From Bryobacterales bacterium (GTDB lineage: Bacteria; Acidobacteriota; Terriglobia; Bryobacterales; Bryobacteraceae), in contig PLDF01000214.1 in the NCBI GenBank assembly GCA_003135055.1, positions 1 to 50,842 on the forward strand: a stretch of 50,842 nt of DNA, in the 5' to 3' direction. This document shows, piece after piece, positions 7,488-16,274 of the stretch. Within the stretch, counting starts at the first letter, position 1. Each line of letters opens with the position of its first letter. Both the position numbers and the translations under genes were made by a program. The notes beneath the pieces were generated by a model. That model was not told where the DNA came from and searched no databases. It saw only the letters and a program-made list of their open reading frames with translations.

Positions 7488-8408
7488 TCACTTTGATCCG
7501 CCGCCGCGTCCCGGATTTCGCGCCCCCGCCAGCGCCCCATGCAAGAACCTGGCGATTGACATTGTCAGCGCCCGCGGATTTTCCGGCTTCGCGTACACCA
7601 GCGCCTGCACGCGGCCCAACCGCCTTCCCGGCACGCGGAACGCCTGGAAAAACCGGGAGCCGGAATGCAGCGCGAACTCCGGAAGAATGGAATAGCCGAA
7701 TCCCGATTCCACCAGCCCTTTGATGACCTCCGTGTCGTCGGCTTCCATCGTCACCTTGGGCTGTATGCCGGTCTCCAGAAAAAACTGATCGATCATCGCC
7801 CGCATATTGCTGCGCTTCGGATACAACAGGAAGGACGCCCCGGCCAGCTCCGGGGGCTGGATCGCACCCACGTGCCAACTGCGCATCCGCTTCGCCGAAG
7901 GCCGCAGAATCAGCATCTCTTCGTCGAACAGCGGCATCACGCCAAGGTCGGCGGTGGGGAAGGGTAGAGAGACCAGCGCCAGATCGAAGCGCCGGTCGAG
8001 CACGCCCGCCACCATCTCCTCGGTGGGCATCACCGTGATCCGCATCGTGATATGCGGGAATTGCTTACGCAGCAGCCGCAGCGGACGGCCCAGGCGGTAG
8101 ATCAATGTGGTGGCGCCGCACGCCAGGTAAAAGGGCCGCGAATCCTTCGCCGGATCGTTCTCAAATTCACGCTCGATCTGATCGACGTGCTGCAGCAACG
8201 ATCGGGCATGCTCGGCGAGACGCAACGCCGCGGGTGTGGGGAGCAGCCGCTTGCCGCTCTTGACGAACAATTCCATCCGCATTCCCGCCGCCAGATTGCG
8301 CAACTGCAGGCTGACGGCGCTGGTCGAAAGGCCCATGCGCGCCGCGGCTTTGGTGACGCTCGATTGCTCGATCACGGCGAGAAAGAGTTCCAATTGCCGC
8401 AAATCCAT
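7488..8408 (-). CDS. LysR-family transcriptional regulator
   Basis: A 306-residue regulator with an N-terminal winged helix-turn-helix (MDLRQLELFLAVIEQSSVTK through STSAVSLQLRNL, about residues 3-60). An effector-binding domain of the periplasmic-binding-protein fold follows (about 90-300). LysR proteins usually control a divergent neighbour, but the 1.2 kb upstream holds no recognisable gene, so the target is unclear. It starts with ATG at 8408. It ends 55 bases before the antitoxin start codon at 7433, on the same strand. Confidence 0.92.
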   Translation of the reverse strand: MDLRQLELFLAVIEQSSVTKAAARMGLSTSAVSLQLRNLAAGMRMELFVKSGKRLLPTPAALRLAEHARSLLQHVDQIEREFENDPAKDSRPFYLACGATTLIYRLGRPLRLLRKQFPHITMRITVMPTEEMVAGVLDRRFDLALVSLPFPTADLGVMPLFDEEMLILRPSAKRMRSWHVGAIQPPELAGASFLLYPKRSNMRAMIDQFFLETGIQPKVTMEADDTEVIKGLVESGFGYSILPEFALHSGSRFFQAFRVPGRRLGRVQALVYAKPENPRALTMSIARFLHGALAGARNPGRGGGSK

Positions 8409-9520
8409 GGCTTGTCCTCAAGCATCGCACAATCTGCCGTATCGTTGAGAATTTCTAAACGATGGAATTGTGGGGTGGGGTCTGGTTCCAGCGTGCGCCG
8501 ACAGCCGCTGCGGTGCGGCGTCACAGGACGCCGCCGTAGGTCAACTGGGACGTGCAGTAACAACTTCGGGGATTCGCCGTGTTCCGCGTATCCAACTCCA
8601 CAATCGCGCTTTGTACGGCGCCGGACGGGCGCGGAGTAGTGTCCGTTTATGGGACTGGGGTCGTTTGGCGCGGAGCTATATACAGGGGCCGACCGGTCTT
8701 GGGGCGGCGAAGTACGCGAATTGTGATTCGGGCGTTGACAACCGCACAAATGGTCGCAGCAGCAATTATTCTGCCGCGGGTAGCTACCTGGCAGGGCGTG
8801 GTTCAGCGTCCGGGCGCCGCCGACCGGCCGGCGAAGAAGCGATCACGGGTTCGCCTGCGCCAGCCTGTCGATTTTATACAATTGTCAAAGAGCCGTAGCG
8901 CGGCGGACGGCTGATCAGAGAGGAGCCGCGGGCGCAGATAACCGCTCACGGGACCAGGAGTGGTTTGGCGTCCCGGTATATCGAGGTTGGCCCGGCTGGC
9001 TTGTGACCGCGACAAGCGCATCCGGGTGAAAAAGGCTGCCCCTATTCAAGTATACCGTATGAGAAAAAGCGCTTTGCCAGTTTTCATATTGTTTTCATGG
9101 GGATACAGCATGTGACCGGGCTCTGGCGCGATCCGGGCTCTGAAGCGCGCTTTCCGTTGAAAGGTGCAAGCAGCTTGCATTCACCAAGTTAATAGTCGCC
9201 GGGTGGCTAACAGTTTTGGGGATGATCGCCGGTCAGTGCCGTAATTCGCCCCCTGAACAGTCGCGGTGCCGGACTCGGGGCGTTGTGCGCCGAGAGCCAG
9301 GCGTTAGAATAAGGGCGATCTCACGCACCGAAGTGCAGACCCTGACAGCGCTGATACCTCTCAGAACGTTCGGGGCCTCGTGGCTGATTGCTGGTGGTTA
9401 GGGCTGTTCTCGCCACGAATCAAGTAACGCTGCGCGGGGAGAACACCGGAAATCTCTGGCATGAGATTGGTCCCAGCCACTTCCGCGACTCAACGAATTA
9501 CACTCCGTTGAAATTTGACT
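8409..9520. other. Gene-free stretch, no recognised content
   Basis: About 1.1 kb with only short, poorly supported frames on both strands and no recognised protein, RNA or mobile-element signal. Base composition remains GC-rich with a short AT-richer patch near 9050-9110. It probably holds the LysR promoter and decayed sequence. Confidence 0.4.
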
Positions 9521-9539
9521 TCCGCCACGCCGTGGCGGA
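9521..9539. repeat. Perfect 9-bp-stem hairpin downstream of the TIR-like gene
   Basis: TCCGCCACG-C-CGTGGCGGA is a perfect inverted repeat. It lies 117 bases past the stop of the TIR-like gene. There is no T-run on either strand, so it is not a standard intrinsic terminator. It could still end transcription or be a recombination scar. Confidence 0.45.
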
Positions 9540-9655
9540 GGCGGGTCCTGTCAATTCTGCCAGAGCCGCTCGCGGATCGCCGGCGGTGTCCTCAGTCACT
9601 GATCTGCGCGGCAGTGCGACCCTTCGCAAAAAACTCGGTTGTCGATGAGGTCACC

Positions 9656-10516
9656 TCATATCGCCTTGTTCAGATCGATATCAATTCCGGCCGCCTTCAG
9701 TTCCTTGGCTAGTCGAAGCTGCCAGCCAGCGTCAGAGCTCATTTGCACGTAGAGAACCCCGTGATAGTCGGATGGAAGCTCCACGCCCTCCTTGTGTAAG
9801 GCGCAGACCCTCGATCGACCGAGCTTGCCGATGAAATATCCTAGCTCGAAGACGACATTCTGCCGCGACCGAGCTTGCTGGTCGTCTGGGTGCGCGCGAG
9901 ACGCTCCTAAATCATCTGGAGTCAGCAACACTACGGCGAAGGCAACGCCAGCGTGCCCTTCGAATTTCTCGATAATCGTCATACCTCGATTCGGCTGCTC
10001 GTGCAGAATTACGGGCCTTAGGTCCAGCCTCTCAACGAAGCGCGCGACGGATTCCTTAGCTGCTTCATCGTGGCCGTGAACAATAAACACCTCGGGCACT
10101 GAAGCGGTCGGGGGGCCCGCCGATAGTCGCACGGAGGTCTCGCCGGGGGCGGGGATGAGATCCAGGCGCCCAGCAATCGTTTCGAGCCGGTTGATCTTCT
10201 CTGTTACGCTCTCGCGGAAGTCATTAATCCACCAGTTGAGGCCCGCATCGCCCGGAATAAAAAATCCGCCGCGTTGACTGTATTCCTCGGATATCGCGGG
10301 TGTGTCAAAAATTCGGCTCAATAGTTCCTTGTTGTAACTGTCCCACTTGGTCTTCCGTGCGTTGCCTGTGTCGAGCTCCTCCTGGCTCCGAATCGGTGCG
10401 TTCCGGATTTCGATGCCCTTCGTGACCTGCTCGGCTATGCGCGCATGCGCCTCGGACCGGGGAATCATCAGCTGGGGCAGTCTTGGCGGGACGTCTTCGT
10501 TCTTCTTACGGGCCGT
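9656..10516 (-). CDS. TIR-like nucleotide-binding protein (PF10137 type)
   Basis: The C-terminal half is a TIR-like domain of the kind found in CD-NTase- and Pycsar-associated effectors. Counted from ATG 10468, it has PEVFIVHGHDEAAKESVARF (HGHD at 131-134), VVLLTPDDLG, and NVVFELGYFIGKLGR with E208 at the expected NADase position. In studied relatives these domains bind a nucleotide signal or break down NAD+. The N-terminal 120 residues are helical and of unknown role. ATG 10468 gives 270 residues, but the frame is open upstream through TARKKNEDVPPRLPQL to an ACG at 10516, 6 bases after GGAAGGAGG. The original start was probably there. No cyclase or sensor gene is adjacent. Confidence 0.8.
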   Translation of the reverse strand, partial: TARKKNEDVPPRLPQLMIPRSEAHARIAEQVTKGIEIRNAPIRSQEELDTGNARKTKWDSYNKELLSRIFDTPAISEEYSQRGGFFIPGDAGLNWWINDFRESVTEKINRLETIAGRLDLIPAPGETSVRLSAGPPTASVPEVFIVHGHDEAAKESVARFVERLDLRPVILHEQPNRGMTIIEKFEGHAGVAFAVVLLTPDDLGASRAHPDDQQARSRQNVVFELGYFIGKLGRSRVCALHKEGVELPSDYHGVLYVQMSSDAGWQLRLAKELKAAGIDIDLNKAI

Positions 10517-10522
10517 GTTAGG

Positions 10523-10531
10523 CCTCCTTCC
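10523..10531 (-). promoter_or_regulatory. Strong Shine-Dalgarno in front of an ACG codon
   Basis: The minus strand reads GGAAGGAGG, then CCTAAC, then ACG GCC CGT AAG AAG in frame with the TIR-like gene. Spacing of 6 bases is ideal. No good ribosome-binding site precedes the internal ATG at 10468. The codon was probably ATG before a T-to-C change, or ACG is used as a rare weak start. Confidence 0.6.
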
Positions 10532-10970
10532 CTTGTGCCGGCGAACGGACGCCGAATCGAAGTTGAAACTAGCCGATCCAAATAGGTATTATACGCCCGG
10601 AGCCACCGCAGCGTTCGATATACTTGCGGCCTAATCGTCCAGTCGCCGTTCAAATTGTGGCCGCGCTGCGCGCAAAACCCTTCGCTGGTGGCGGCGGGCC
10701 GGGCTAGTGGCGCATCGGAGACCTCAATCAGTAGCCTTGTTGCGAAATCTCCATCGCCCCAATATGGGTCCGTGTATGCGAAGGGCTGTTACCAACACCT
10801 ATCGGTAAACGTTGCGCGACCAGGCAGGACCTACTGCCCAGAACGCCGGGTTAGGGACCACCGCCGGGCCATTGGTCCGAGATGGCCACTTGACCGGCCG
10901 AGTGGATTCAATTGGCCGAAGCGCCTATTATGGACTCTTGGCTATAGAGCGCATCGCACGCCAAAACCGG
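10532..10970. other. Gene-free divergent region
   Basis: About 440 bases between the divergent TIR-like and nuclease genes. No frame looks coding. It must hold the promoters of both genes, but no clear -35/-10 pair was found. Confidence 0.4.
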
Positions 10971-10986
10971 CGTCGGCGCGCCGACG
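10971..10986. promoter_or_regulatory. Perfect 16-bp palindrome before the nuclease gene
   Basis: CGTCGGCGCGCCGACG is fully self-complementary. It ends 8 bases before the GGAGG ribosome-binding site of the NucS-like gene. It could be an operator or an mRNA hairpin that limits translation. It could also be chance in GC-rich DNA. Confidence 0.4.
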
Positions 10987-11004
10987 GTGGCACGGAGGCC
11001 CAAC

Positions 11005-11619
11005 TTGAGTGATTACAGAACAATCAAAGAACTGGTAATTGAAACCTGCATGGCCGAGGGTGCCCTTCCTTCGAGCGAAAAGCTGACGTCTCTGGTGAGG
11101 GAACACTTCCCGAACAGCAAATGGAGCAAGACTCACTACGCTTGGTACAAATCCAAAATAAAGACAGGTGACATTGTAATTCCGGGCATAACGGCACAAC
11201 AGACGGACTCGACCGCCACGGAAACGGACTCCGAGGTCGAAGGCGTTATCGAGGCCAGCGTGTCTTTGGAGCGGGATCTGCATTCATACTACGCCTCGCG
11301 GTTAGCGGACATCGAACCGGGCCTAACATTGGCCCCAGATGGAGTCGAATATCAGACCGAGGCCGGAAGAATCGATTTGTTAGCAAAAGATGCCAACCGC
11401 CAATTGGTGGTGATTGAACTGAAAGCAGGCAGGGCCAAGGACAGTGCACTCGGGCAGTTGCTCGGATACGTCGGCTGCCTGTCGGCCGCCGAGACCAACG
11501 TGCGAGGCATTCTCGTGGCCTCCGACTTCGAGTCTCGCGTGGTGTTTGCCGCTCAAGCATTGCCCTTCGTCAAGCTGCTCAAGTATCGGCTCTCATTTGA
11601 TCTGCAAGAAATCAAATGA
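11005..11619 (+). CDS. NucS/DUF91-like endonuclease
   Basis: A 204-residue protein with a C-terminal PD-(D/E)xK nuclease fold of the EndoMS/NucS (DUF91) type. The active-site pattern is YQTEAGRIDLLAKD, then LVVIELKAGRA, then LGQLLGYVG. Counted from the TTG start the metal and catalytic residues are D124, E138 and K140. The N-terminal 55 residues (YRTIKELVIETCMAEG, SKWSKTHYAWYKSKIK) resemble a small helical DNA-binding module. TTG at 11005 follows GGAGG by 6 bases; GTG at 10987 is also open but overlaps no ribosome site. NucS acts on mismatched or branched DNA; this short form lacks the NucS N-terminal domain and may instead be a defence nuclease. Confidence 0.75.
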   Translation: MSDYRTIKELVIETCMAEGALPSSEKLTSLVREHFPNSKWSKTHYAWYKSKIKTGDIVIPGITAQQTDSTATETDSEVEGVIEASVSLERDLHSYYASRLADIEPGLTLAPDGVEYQTEAGRIDLLAKDANRQLVVIELKAGRAKDSALGQLLGYVGCLSAAETNVRGILVASDFESRVVFAAQALPFVKLLKYRLSFDLQEIK

Positions 11620-11728
11620 TTTTGGTGAACTCGAGATCCTTGGGCTGTATGTGGCGCTGGAGTGCGCCGTGGCGCGTGCCGACAACTGGGACAACGACAC
11701 TGCAAGCCTAGGTTCGAAGTCAGCAGGA

Positions 11729-12505
11729 TCAACGGCCCGATTTGTTCTTTGTACCATAGCCAATGCTCTCTTCAAACCACGGGACTGGGCCTCGGGCCCG
11801 ATCCCGGTTTGTGAGTGGCGCGTTTTCATGGCCTGGTCGCGCTGGCCGCGCACCAGCATTCTCACGCCAGTGCGTGGGCAGCGTCATATTCCATTTGCGG
11901 GGAAGATCATCAGGAAACCGGCGCATTTTATCGAGATCGAGGTGTCGAGCGATCGCACGCCCAGGGTAAGCCTGTTCGAGGTTCGCAAAATCATCTGCCA
12001 TCTCCGTCTCGGGTGGCAGCAACACGATGACCTGCGCTTCAGGGGCTCTACGCATGACTGTATGTATGGCCGGGATTAGATCGACATCTGCTGACACCAG
12101 GTAAGCACGCTCGAATAGCCCGTCAATAGCATCCTCGAACAGACGAAGGGCTATATTGACGTCGGTCATTTTCTCTGCAAGGCGTCTTTCGCACCCGCAG
12201 TCCTCGCGTTGGCATTTCAGCCTTGATCCGCATCCCGGGCAGGTTAGTGGGCGTTCGCGACAGGATCCGTAGACGATATCAGCCCGCGCAATCTCCTTCA
12301 TGGCACGCAAGTGTAGCTTCTGCCGGCCGGCGCGCTTCTGATCTTTTCCAGCGTAGAGCGTCGTGAAATAGCGGATTGAAACTTCAGCACCTACGCAGTA
12401 AGCGCCTATGGTTTGGGACCAGTTGCACCATCCAGATGGATACCAGCGCTTGTCCTTGCTGGCCCCGTAGAAATTCATCCCATCGATGTAGCCGATCACG
12501 CGCAT
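11729..12505 (-). CDS. NYN-domain ribonuclease-like protein
   Basis: A 258-residue NYN (PIN-like, LabA/DUF88) protein. Likely metal-binding acids are D8 in IGYIDGMNFY, D115 in KMTDVNIAL and D140/D142 in YLVSADVDLIPAI. A cysteine cluster (C82, C89, C92, C98, C103, C105) inserted between them looks like a zinc-binding loop. NYN proteins are usually RNases. The tail beyond about residue 215 is basic and low in order. It lies on the opposite strand to the NucS-like gene, tail to tail. It could belong to a defence cluster with the TIR-like and NucS-like genes, but this is inference from position. Confidence 0.8.
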   Translation of the reverse strand: MRVIGYIDGMNFYGASKDKRWYPSGWCNWSQTIGAYCVGAEVSIRYFTTLYAGKDQKRAGRQKLHLRAMKEIARADIVYGSCRERPLTCPGCGSRLKCQREDCGCERRLAEKMTDVNIALRLFEDAIDGLFERAYLVSADVDLIPAIHTVMRRAPEAQVIVLLPPETEMADDFANLEQAYPGRAIARHLDLDKMRRFPDDLPRKWNMTLPTHWRENAGARPARPGHENAPLTNRDRARGPVPWFEESIGYGTKNKSGR

Positions 12506-12926
12506 CTGGAATCCTTCGTGGAGAGCTTAGCAGATTCCTGATAGCTCAGAAAGGCCGCATGGCGCAAACAGGCGCAAACACGCGCAACTCCAGCACGGAT
12601 CTCGAACACTTGGCTGGGAAACTGCCGCCGGTGACATGCGGCAGGTCAAGGGATAGATCCTCGCTTAGGGCGTAGCGTTTACAAGTCGGTTTCCTGTCGC
12701 GAAATCCCTTCCCACAAGCAAAAACCCAAGAACTCCGGGTCTGTGAGTTTGCAGCCGAAACAACCGAGAGTAGACCCTAGCCCTGGGTCCGAGCCTTGAA
12801 CGAAGGGCCTTATCTTAACGCCTATGGCGCCGGGAGCCGGGCTTCCCCAGATCGGCTTAGCACTCGCGGCCGGTCTTCGGGGCGGGCATGCCCCACCTTC
12901 TGGTATCGTTAAAGTTTCCATCGCAC
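12506..12926. other. Gene-free stretch with short tandem repeat
   Basis: About 420 bases without a convincing gene. GGCGCAAACA is repeated in tandem at 12561-12580 with a partial third unit. The remainder probably carries the promoter of the sugar kinase operon; no clear boxes were found. Confidence 0.4.
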
Positions 12927-14009
12927 ATGAGCAAAGCACTTCAAATTCCCAGCCAGGGCTCGCTCGATTTCGTGTCGCTCGGCGGCCTGGTGCATCGCCT
13001 CGATCCGGGCATCATTCCGTTTCGCAAGGCTACAGAGTGCCACATCCACGTGAGTGGCGGCGAGTTCAACGTCGCCGCCAATCTCTCCGATTGTTTCGGA
13101 CTGAAGACCGGCGTCGCCACCGCGATGGTGGATTATCCCATCGGCGATCTGATCGCCGAGCGGGTCCGCGCCATGGGCGTCACGCCGTTCTACAAGCGCT
13201 TCAAGCACGATGGCGTCACGGGGCCGAACATGGCGACCGTCTATAGCGACCGCGGCCAGGGCGTGCGTCCGCCGGTGGTCTTCTACAACCGCTCCAACGA
13301 GGCCGCCGCGCGCCTGAAGCCGGGCGATTTCGATTGGAAAGCCATCTTCGCCGGCGGCGTCCGCTGGTTTCACAGCGGCGGAATTTTCGCGGCGCTTTCT
13401 CCCACCACCGCGGAGCTGGTGATTGAAGGCATGCAGGCGGCGAAGGCCGCGGGCGCGGTGGTTTCGTTCGATCTGAATTACCGCGAAAAGATTTGGAACC
13501 TGTCCGGCGGCGCCGCCCACGCCAGCGAAGTGCTGGGGCGCCTGGTCCGCAACGTGGATGTGCTGGTGGGCAACGAAGAGGATTTGCAAAAAGGTCTCGG
13601 CGTCGCCGGACCGGAAGTGGCGTCGCACTCGAAGCTCGATTCCAGCGCGTTCTTCGGCATGATCGATCGCGTGGTTCAGAAGTTCCCGAACGTTTCCGTG
13701 GTGGCAACCACGCTGCGCGAAGTGCACTCCACCAACCGCCACAGTTGGAGCGCTGTGGCCTGGATCAATGGTGAACAGTGCGTCGCCCCCGTAGCCGAGT
13801 TGGACGTTTACGACCGCGTCGGCGGCGGCGACGGTTTCGCGGCCGGCTTGTTTTACGGCCTGCTGGCGGGCGAGTCGCATCCGGACGCCGTGAAGCTCGG
13901 TTGGGCGCACGGCGCGCTGCTGACCACCTTCCCCGGCGACACCACCATGGCGACGCTCGACCAGGTGCGTTCCCTCGCCCAAGGCGGATCGGCCCGCATT
14001 CAACGTTAA
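12927..14009 (+). CDS. PfkB-family sugar kinase (KDG kinase-like)
   Basis: A 360-residue ribokinase/PfkB-family kinase. The family's N-terminal glycine signature is HVSGGEFNVAANLS, and the C-terminal signature with the catalytic base is DRVGGGDGFAAGLFYG. The middle carries VSFDLNYREKIW, typical of 2-keto-3-deoxygluconate kinases. KDG kinases phosphorylate 2-keto-3-deoxygluconate in pectin and hexuronate breakdown. The start is ATG 12927 (MSKALQIPSQ); the frame is open 13 codons earlier, but those do not match the family. The gene lies 9 bases before an SDR gene that could be KduD, which supports the pathway. The substrate is inferred, not shown. Confidence 0.85.
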   Translation: MSKALQIPSQGSLDFVSLGGLVHRLDPGIIPFRKATECHIHVSGGEFNVAANLSDCFGLKTGVATAMVDYPIGDLIAERVRAMGVTPFYKRFKHDGVTGPNMATVYSDRGQGVRPPVVFYNRSNEAAARLKPGDFDWKAIFAGGVRWFHSGGIFAALSPTTAELVIEGMQAAKAAGAVVSFDLNYREKIWNLSGGAAHASEVLGRLVRNVDVLVGNEEDLQKGLGVAGPEVASHSKLDSSAFFGMIDRVVQKFPNVSVVATTLREVHSTNRHSWSAVAWINGEQCVAPVAELDVYDRVGGGDGFAAGLFYGLLAGESHPDAVKLGWAHGALLTTFPGDTTMATLDQVRSLAQGGSARIQR

Positions 14010-14018
14010 GGAGAAACG

Positions 14019-14795
14019 GTGGCACAGAATCTGATGGATTTGACCGGCCGCGTGGCCGTGGTGATGGGCGGCACGTCCGGACTGGGGCGCAAGATCGCCG
14101 TGGGTCTGGCGCGCGCCGGAGCGAACGTCGTGCCCACTGGCCGCCGCGAGCAGATGGTGGCCGAAGCGTGCGCGGAAGTGGAGCAGGCGGGCGGCAAGAC
14201 GGTTCGCACGGTGTGCGACATCGGCTCGCGCCAATCGGTGGATAGCGTGCGCGACGCCGTGCTGGGCGCGTTCGGCGAAGTGGACATTCTGGTGAACGCC
14301 GCGGGACAGATTTTCCGCAAGCCCACCATCAACGTCACCGAGCAGGAGTGGAACAACCTGTTCGACGTGAACCTTACCGGCATGCTGCGCTCGTGCCAAT
14401 CGTTTTACGAGCCGCTGGCGAAGCACAAGCGCGGCCGCATCGTCAATATCGCGTCCCTCAATTCCTTCGTCTCGCTGGTGCAGGTAACCGCCTACGCCGC
14501 GTCGAAAGCGGCCGTGCTGGCGCTGACTCGCAGCCTCGCCGTGGAGTGGGCGCGCGACGGCATCAACGTAAACGCCATTGCGCCGGGCGTATTCCGCACC
14601 GATTTGAACGCCGCGCTGCTCGACGGCACCGAGCGCGGCCGCGAGCTCAAAATGCGCACCCCCATGGGCCGCTTCGGACAATCGGACGAGCTCACCGGCG
14701 CGGCCATCCTGCTGGCGTCGGACGCGGCCAGCTATATCACCGGCCAGTCCATCACGGTCGATGGCGGATTTTTGGCGTCGGGCGTGAACCAGTAG
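14019..14795 (+). CDS. SDR-family oxidoreductase (KduD-like)
   Basis: A 258-residue classical short-chain dehydrogenase. The cofactor loop is VVMGGTSGLGRKIA, the NAAG strand is ILVNAAGQIF, the catalytic Ser lies in IVNIASLNS and the Tyr/Lys pair in YAASKAAVLA. The C-terminus ITVDGGFLASGVNQ is typical. Among SDRs it looks like gluconate 5-dehydrogenase or 2-deoxy-D-gluconate 3-dehydrogenase (KduD). The start is GTG at 14019 preceded by AAGGAGAAA. It forms an operon with the sugar kinase, and together they could feed hexuronate-derived keto-sugars into the Entner-Doudoroff route. Confidence 0.88.
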   Translation: MAQNLMDLTGRVAVVMGGTSGLGRKIAVGLARAGANVVPTGRREQMVAEACAEVEQAGGKTVRTVCDIGSRQSVDSVRDAVLGAFGEVDILVNAAGQIFRKPTINVTEQEWNNLFDVNLTGMLRSCQSFYEPLAKHKRGRIVNIASLNSFVSLVQVTAYAASKAAVLALTRSLAVEWARDGINVNAIAPGVFRTDLNAALLDGTERGRELKMRTPMGRFGQSDELTGAAILLASDAASYITGQSITVDGGFLASGVNQ

Positions 14796-14856
14796 GGGCC
14801 TAACGGCGACGAAGCCGCACCTGACGGAAGCCTTCTCCGTCCGTACCTTTGTGAGC

Positions 14857-15080
14857 ATGGAAGTAATGCTTAACCCCGACCTGCAAGCCAAACTCAGTCG
14901 CCTGGCCGCCGAGCGTGGCAGCGACGCGCAGGCGCTCGTGCAAGAGGCCGTTGAGCGTTTCGTGGACTGCGACGAGTGGTTTCTCCAGGAAGTGGATAAG
15001 GGTCTGGCAGCGCCGACCGTGGCGACCTCATCGACCATGACGACATCGGCAAGCTGATTAACAGCCGGTATCCCGGCTGA
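14857..15080 (+). pseudogene. ParD/CopG-type antitoxin, frameshifted
   Basis: From ATG 14857 the protein reads MEVMLNPDLQAKLSRLAAER, then ALVQEAVERFVDCDEWF, the N-terminal part of a short ribbon-helix-helix antitoxin. The frame is lost near 15005-15010. The next frame continues with ADRGDLIDHDDIGKLINSRY and ends at TGA 15078-15080, overlapping the toxin start by one base. A single small indel therefore splits it: the DNA-binding half may be made, but the toxin-neutralising end is out of frame. Confidence 0.75.
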
Positions 15081-15325
15081 TGCGTATCCGATGGACGGAA
15101 CCCGCCGCCCGCGACCTCACCAACACCAACATTTGCGATTACACCGAGGAACATGACGGCCCGGAAGCCGCCCGCCGGGTCGCGTTGCGAATTTATGAAG
15201 GCGTTGGAGCCCTCCTGAAGTTTCCGCACCGTTGCCGGCCCGGCCGCAAGCCAGGCGCCCGCGAGCTTGTGTTCTCCGGCCTTCCTTTTTTGGGCGGTCT
15301 TCACGGCGCGCAGAGGTGGCCTTAA
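15080..15325 (+). pseudogene. ParE/RelE-type toxin with an internal deletion
   Basis: This 81-residue frame begins MRIRWTEPAARDL and has RVALRIYEGVGALLKFPHR and GARELVFSGLPFLG, a ParE-type toxin. It then jumps straight to LHGAQRWP, the family's terminal motif. The usual strand in between (IVYRV...VEILRI, about 15 residues) is missing, so the toxin core lacks its last strand. An ACCAAC duplication near residues 13-17 (NTN) may also be an error. ParE poisons gyrase; this form is probably inactive, matching its broken antitoxin. Confidence 0.75.
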
Positions 15326-15411
15326 ACCGAAGGCTGCGGCCTCAAAAAATTCGCGCGCACAGCCCTACAGGTCGCCTGCGCCGCCGCGATCTCCGCGTGA
15401 ACCAATGCCGT

Positions 15412-15669
15412 CTACGCCGCCCGCTCCGCGTATCCTTTGAGCCCGATCTCAAATAGCCGTTTCCATCCGTCGAGCTTCGTGCCCTCGGCGCAGTGTCCAA
15501 TTTTGACGATGGTGGACTCGGACAATTTCAAAATCGTCCGGCCGCCCTTGTCTTCCAATTCCAGATGCAGCAGCGTATGCGCCGGCCGGTCTGGCACGCC
15601 CACGCAGCCTTCGAGGTCGAGCGATCGCGCCTTTGTTTTTGGGCTGGAGCGGATATAACGCCGGGCCAC
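15412..15669 (-). pseudogene. SRPBCC/AHSA1-family C-terminal fragment
   Basis: The minus strand encodes TLLHLELEDKGGRTILKLSE, then KLDGWKRLFEIGLKGYAER, the last about 60 residues of an SRPBCC (Aha1-type) lipid-binding domain, commonly about 150 residues. The upstream half is absent and the N-terminal 25 residues do not match. It is probably a truncated gene, with a low chance of being a short functional protein. Confidence 0.5.
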
Positions 15670-15984
15670 CGGAGGCGGTCTCTAAGCAAGGCCGGGGTTT
15701 GACGGCGATGGGGAACAAGTTGGCGGGGGCCTCACAGACGCTTACTCCTCAGCTTTTTTCATGCTTCATAATTCGCTGCACGCCGCGCCGCAACCCCAAC
15801 CGCATTTCATCGCGGCCCGAGTGGACGGCGATGAGATTGAAGGCGGGGTCGATCCTCAATCTGCGCCAGGATCCATCTACATGGTGCGCATTCTCCCGAT
15901 GATACGTGCATTTCGGTGCGGGCCCTGCCGGAACGCCTCCGGATACCAACAGCCTTTTCGCTATAGTCGAGAAGAGCCTTTCGC
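15670..15984. other. Gene-free stretch, nothing recognised
   Basis: About 315 bases between the SRPBCC fragment and the next small gene. Short frames exist on both strands but none has family similarity, a good ribosome site or a matching neighbour. Confidence 0.35.
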
Positions 15985-16269
15985 ATGCGGTCTTTCCGGA
16001 AAATCTTGTTGCGGGGATGTCTCGCGCTGGCGGGTCTGACGGCCTTGATCTATGCCGGCGACGACCTCTGGGCACGCCTTCACGGGCGACCCGTGGAACA
16101 GATGAAGGTGGATCGCGTATACGCCGCAATGAACCGTTGGAATGAGGTAGAGTACTCGGTCGGAACTCCGGTTATGCAGACGTGTGTCGACGCGCTTATG
16201 CCGCATTTCGGCTACGTGCCATGCTGGTATCTGCGACGCCACACCTTCCAGCAGATCGGTAATCCGTAA
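15985..16269 (+). CDS. Unrecognised small membrane-anchored protein
   Basis: A 94-residue protein that I do not recognise. It opens with a basic stretch and one hydrophobic helix (MRSFRKILLRGCLALAGLTA, about residues 8-24), so it is probably inner-membrane anchored or exported. The rest is soluble and coding-like, with VDRVYAAMNRWNEVEYSVGT and DALMPHFGYVPCWYLRRHT. Composition and codon use look like a real gene. The following ankyrin-like debris is in a different frame. Function unknown. Confidence 0.5.
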   Translation: MRSFRKILLRGCLALAGLTALIYAGDDLWARLHGRPVEQMKVDRVYAAMNRWNEVEYSVGTPVMQTCVDALMPHFGYVPCWYLRRHTFQQIGNP

Positions 16270-16274
16270 AGCGG

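Noticed and set aside
9521..9539. Intrinsic terminator for the TIR-like gene
   Set aside because: The hairpin is perfect but no T-run follows on either strand.
12909..15038. A 709-codon minus-strand frame across the sugar kinase and SDR genes
   Set aside because: It is antisense to two genes with clear family motifs; in GC-rich DNA such long shadow frames are expected. Its composition (many Arg, His, Ala) is not protein-like.
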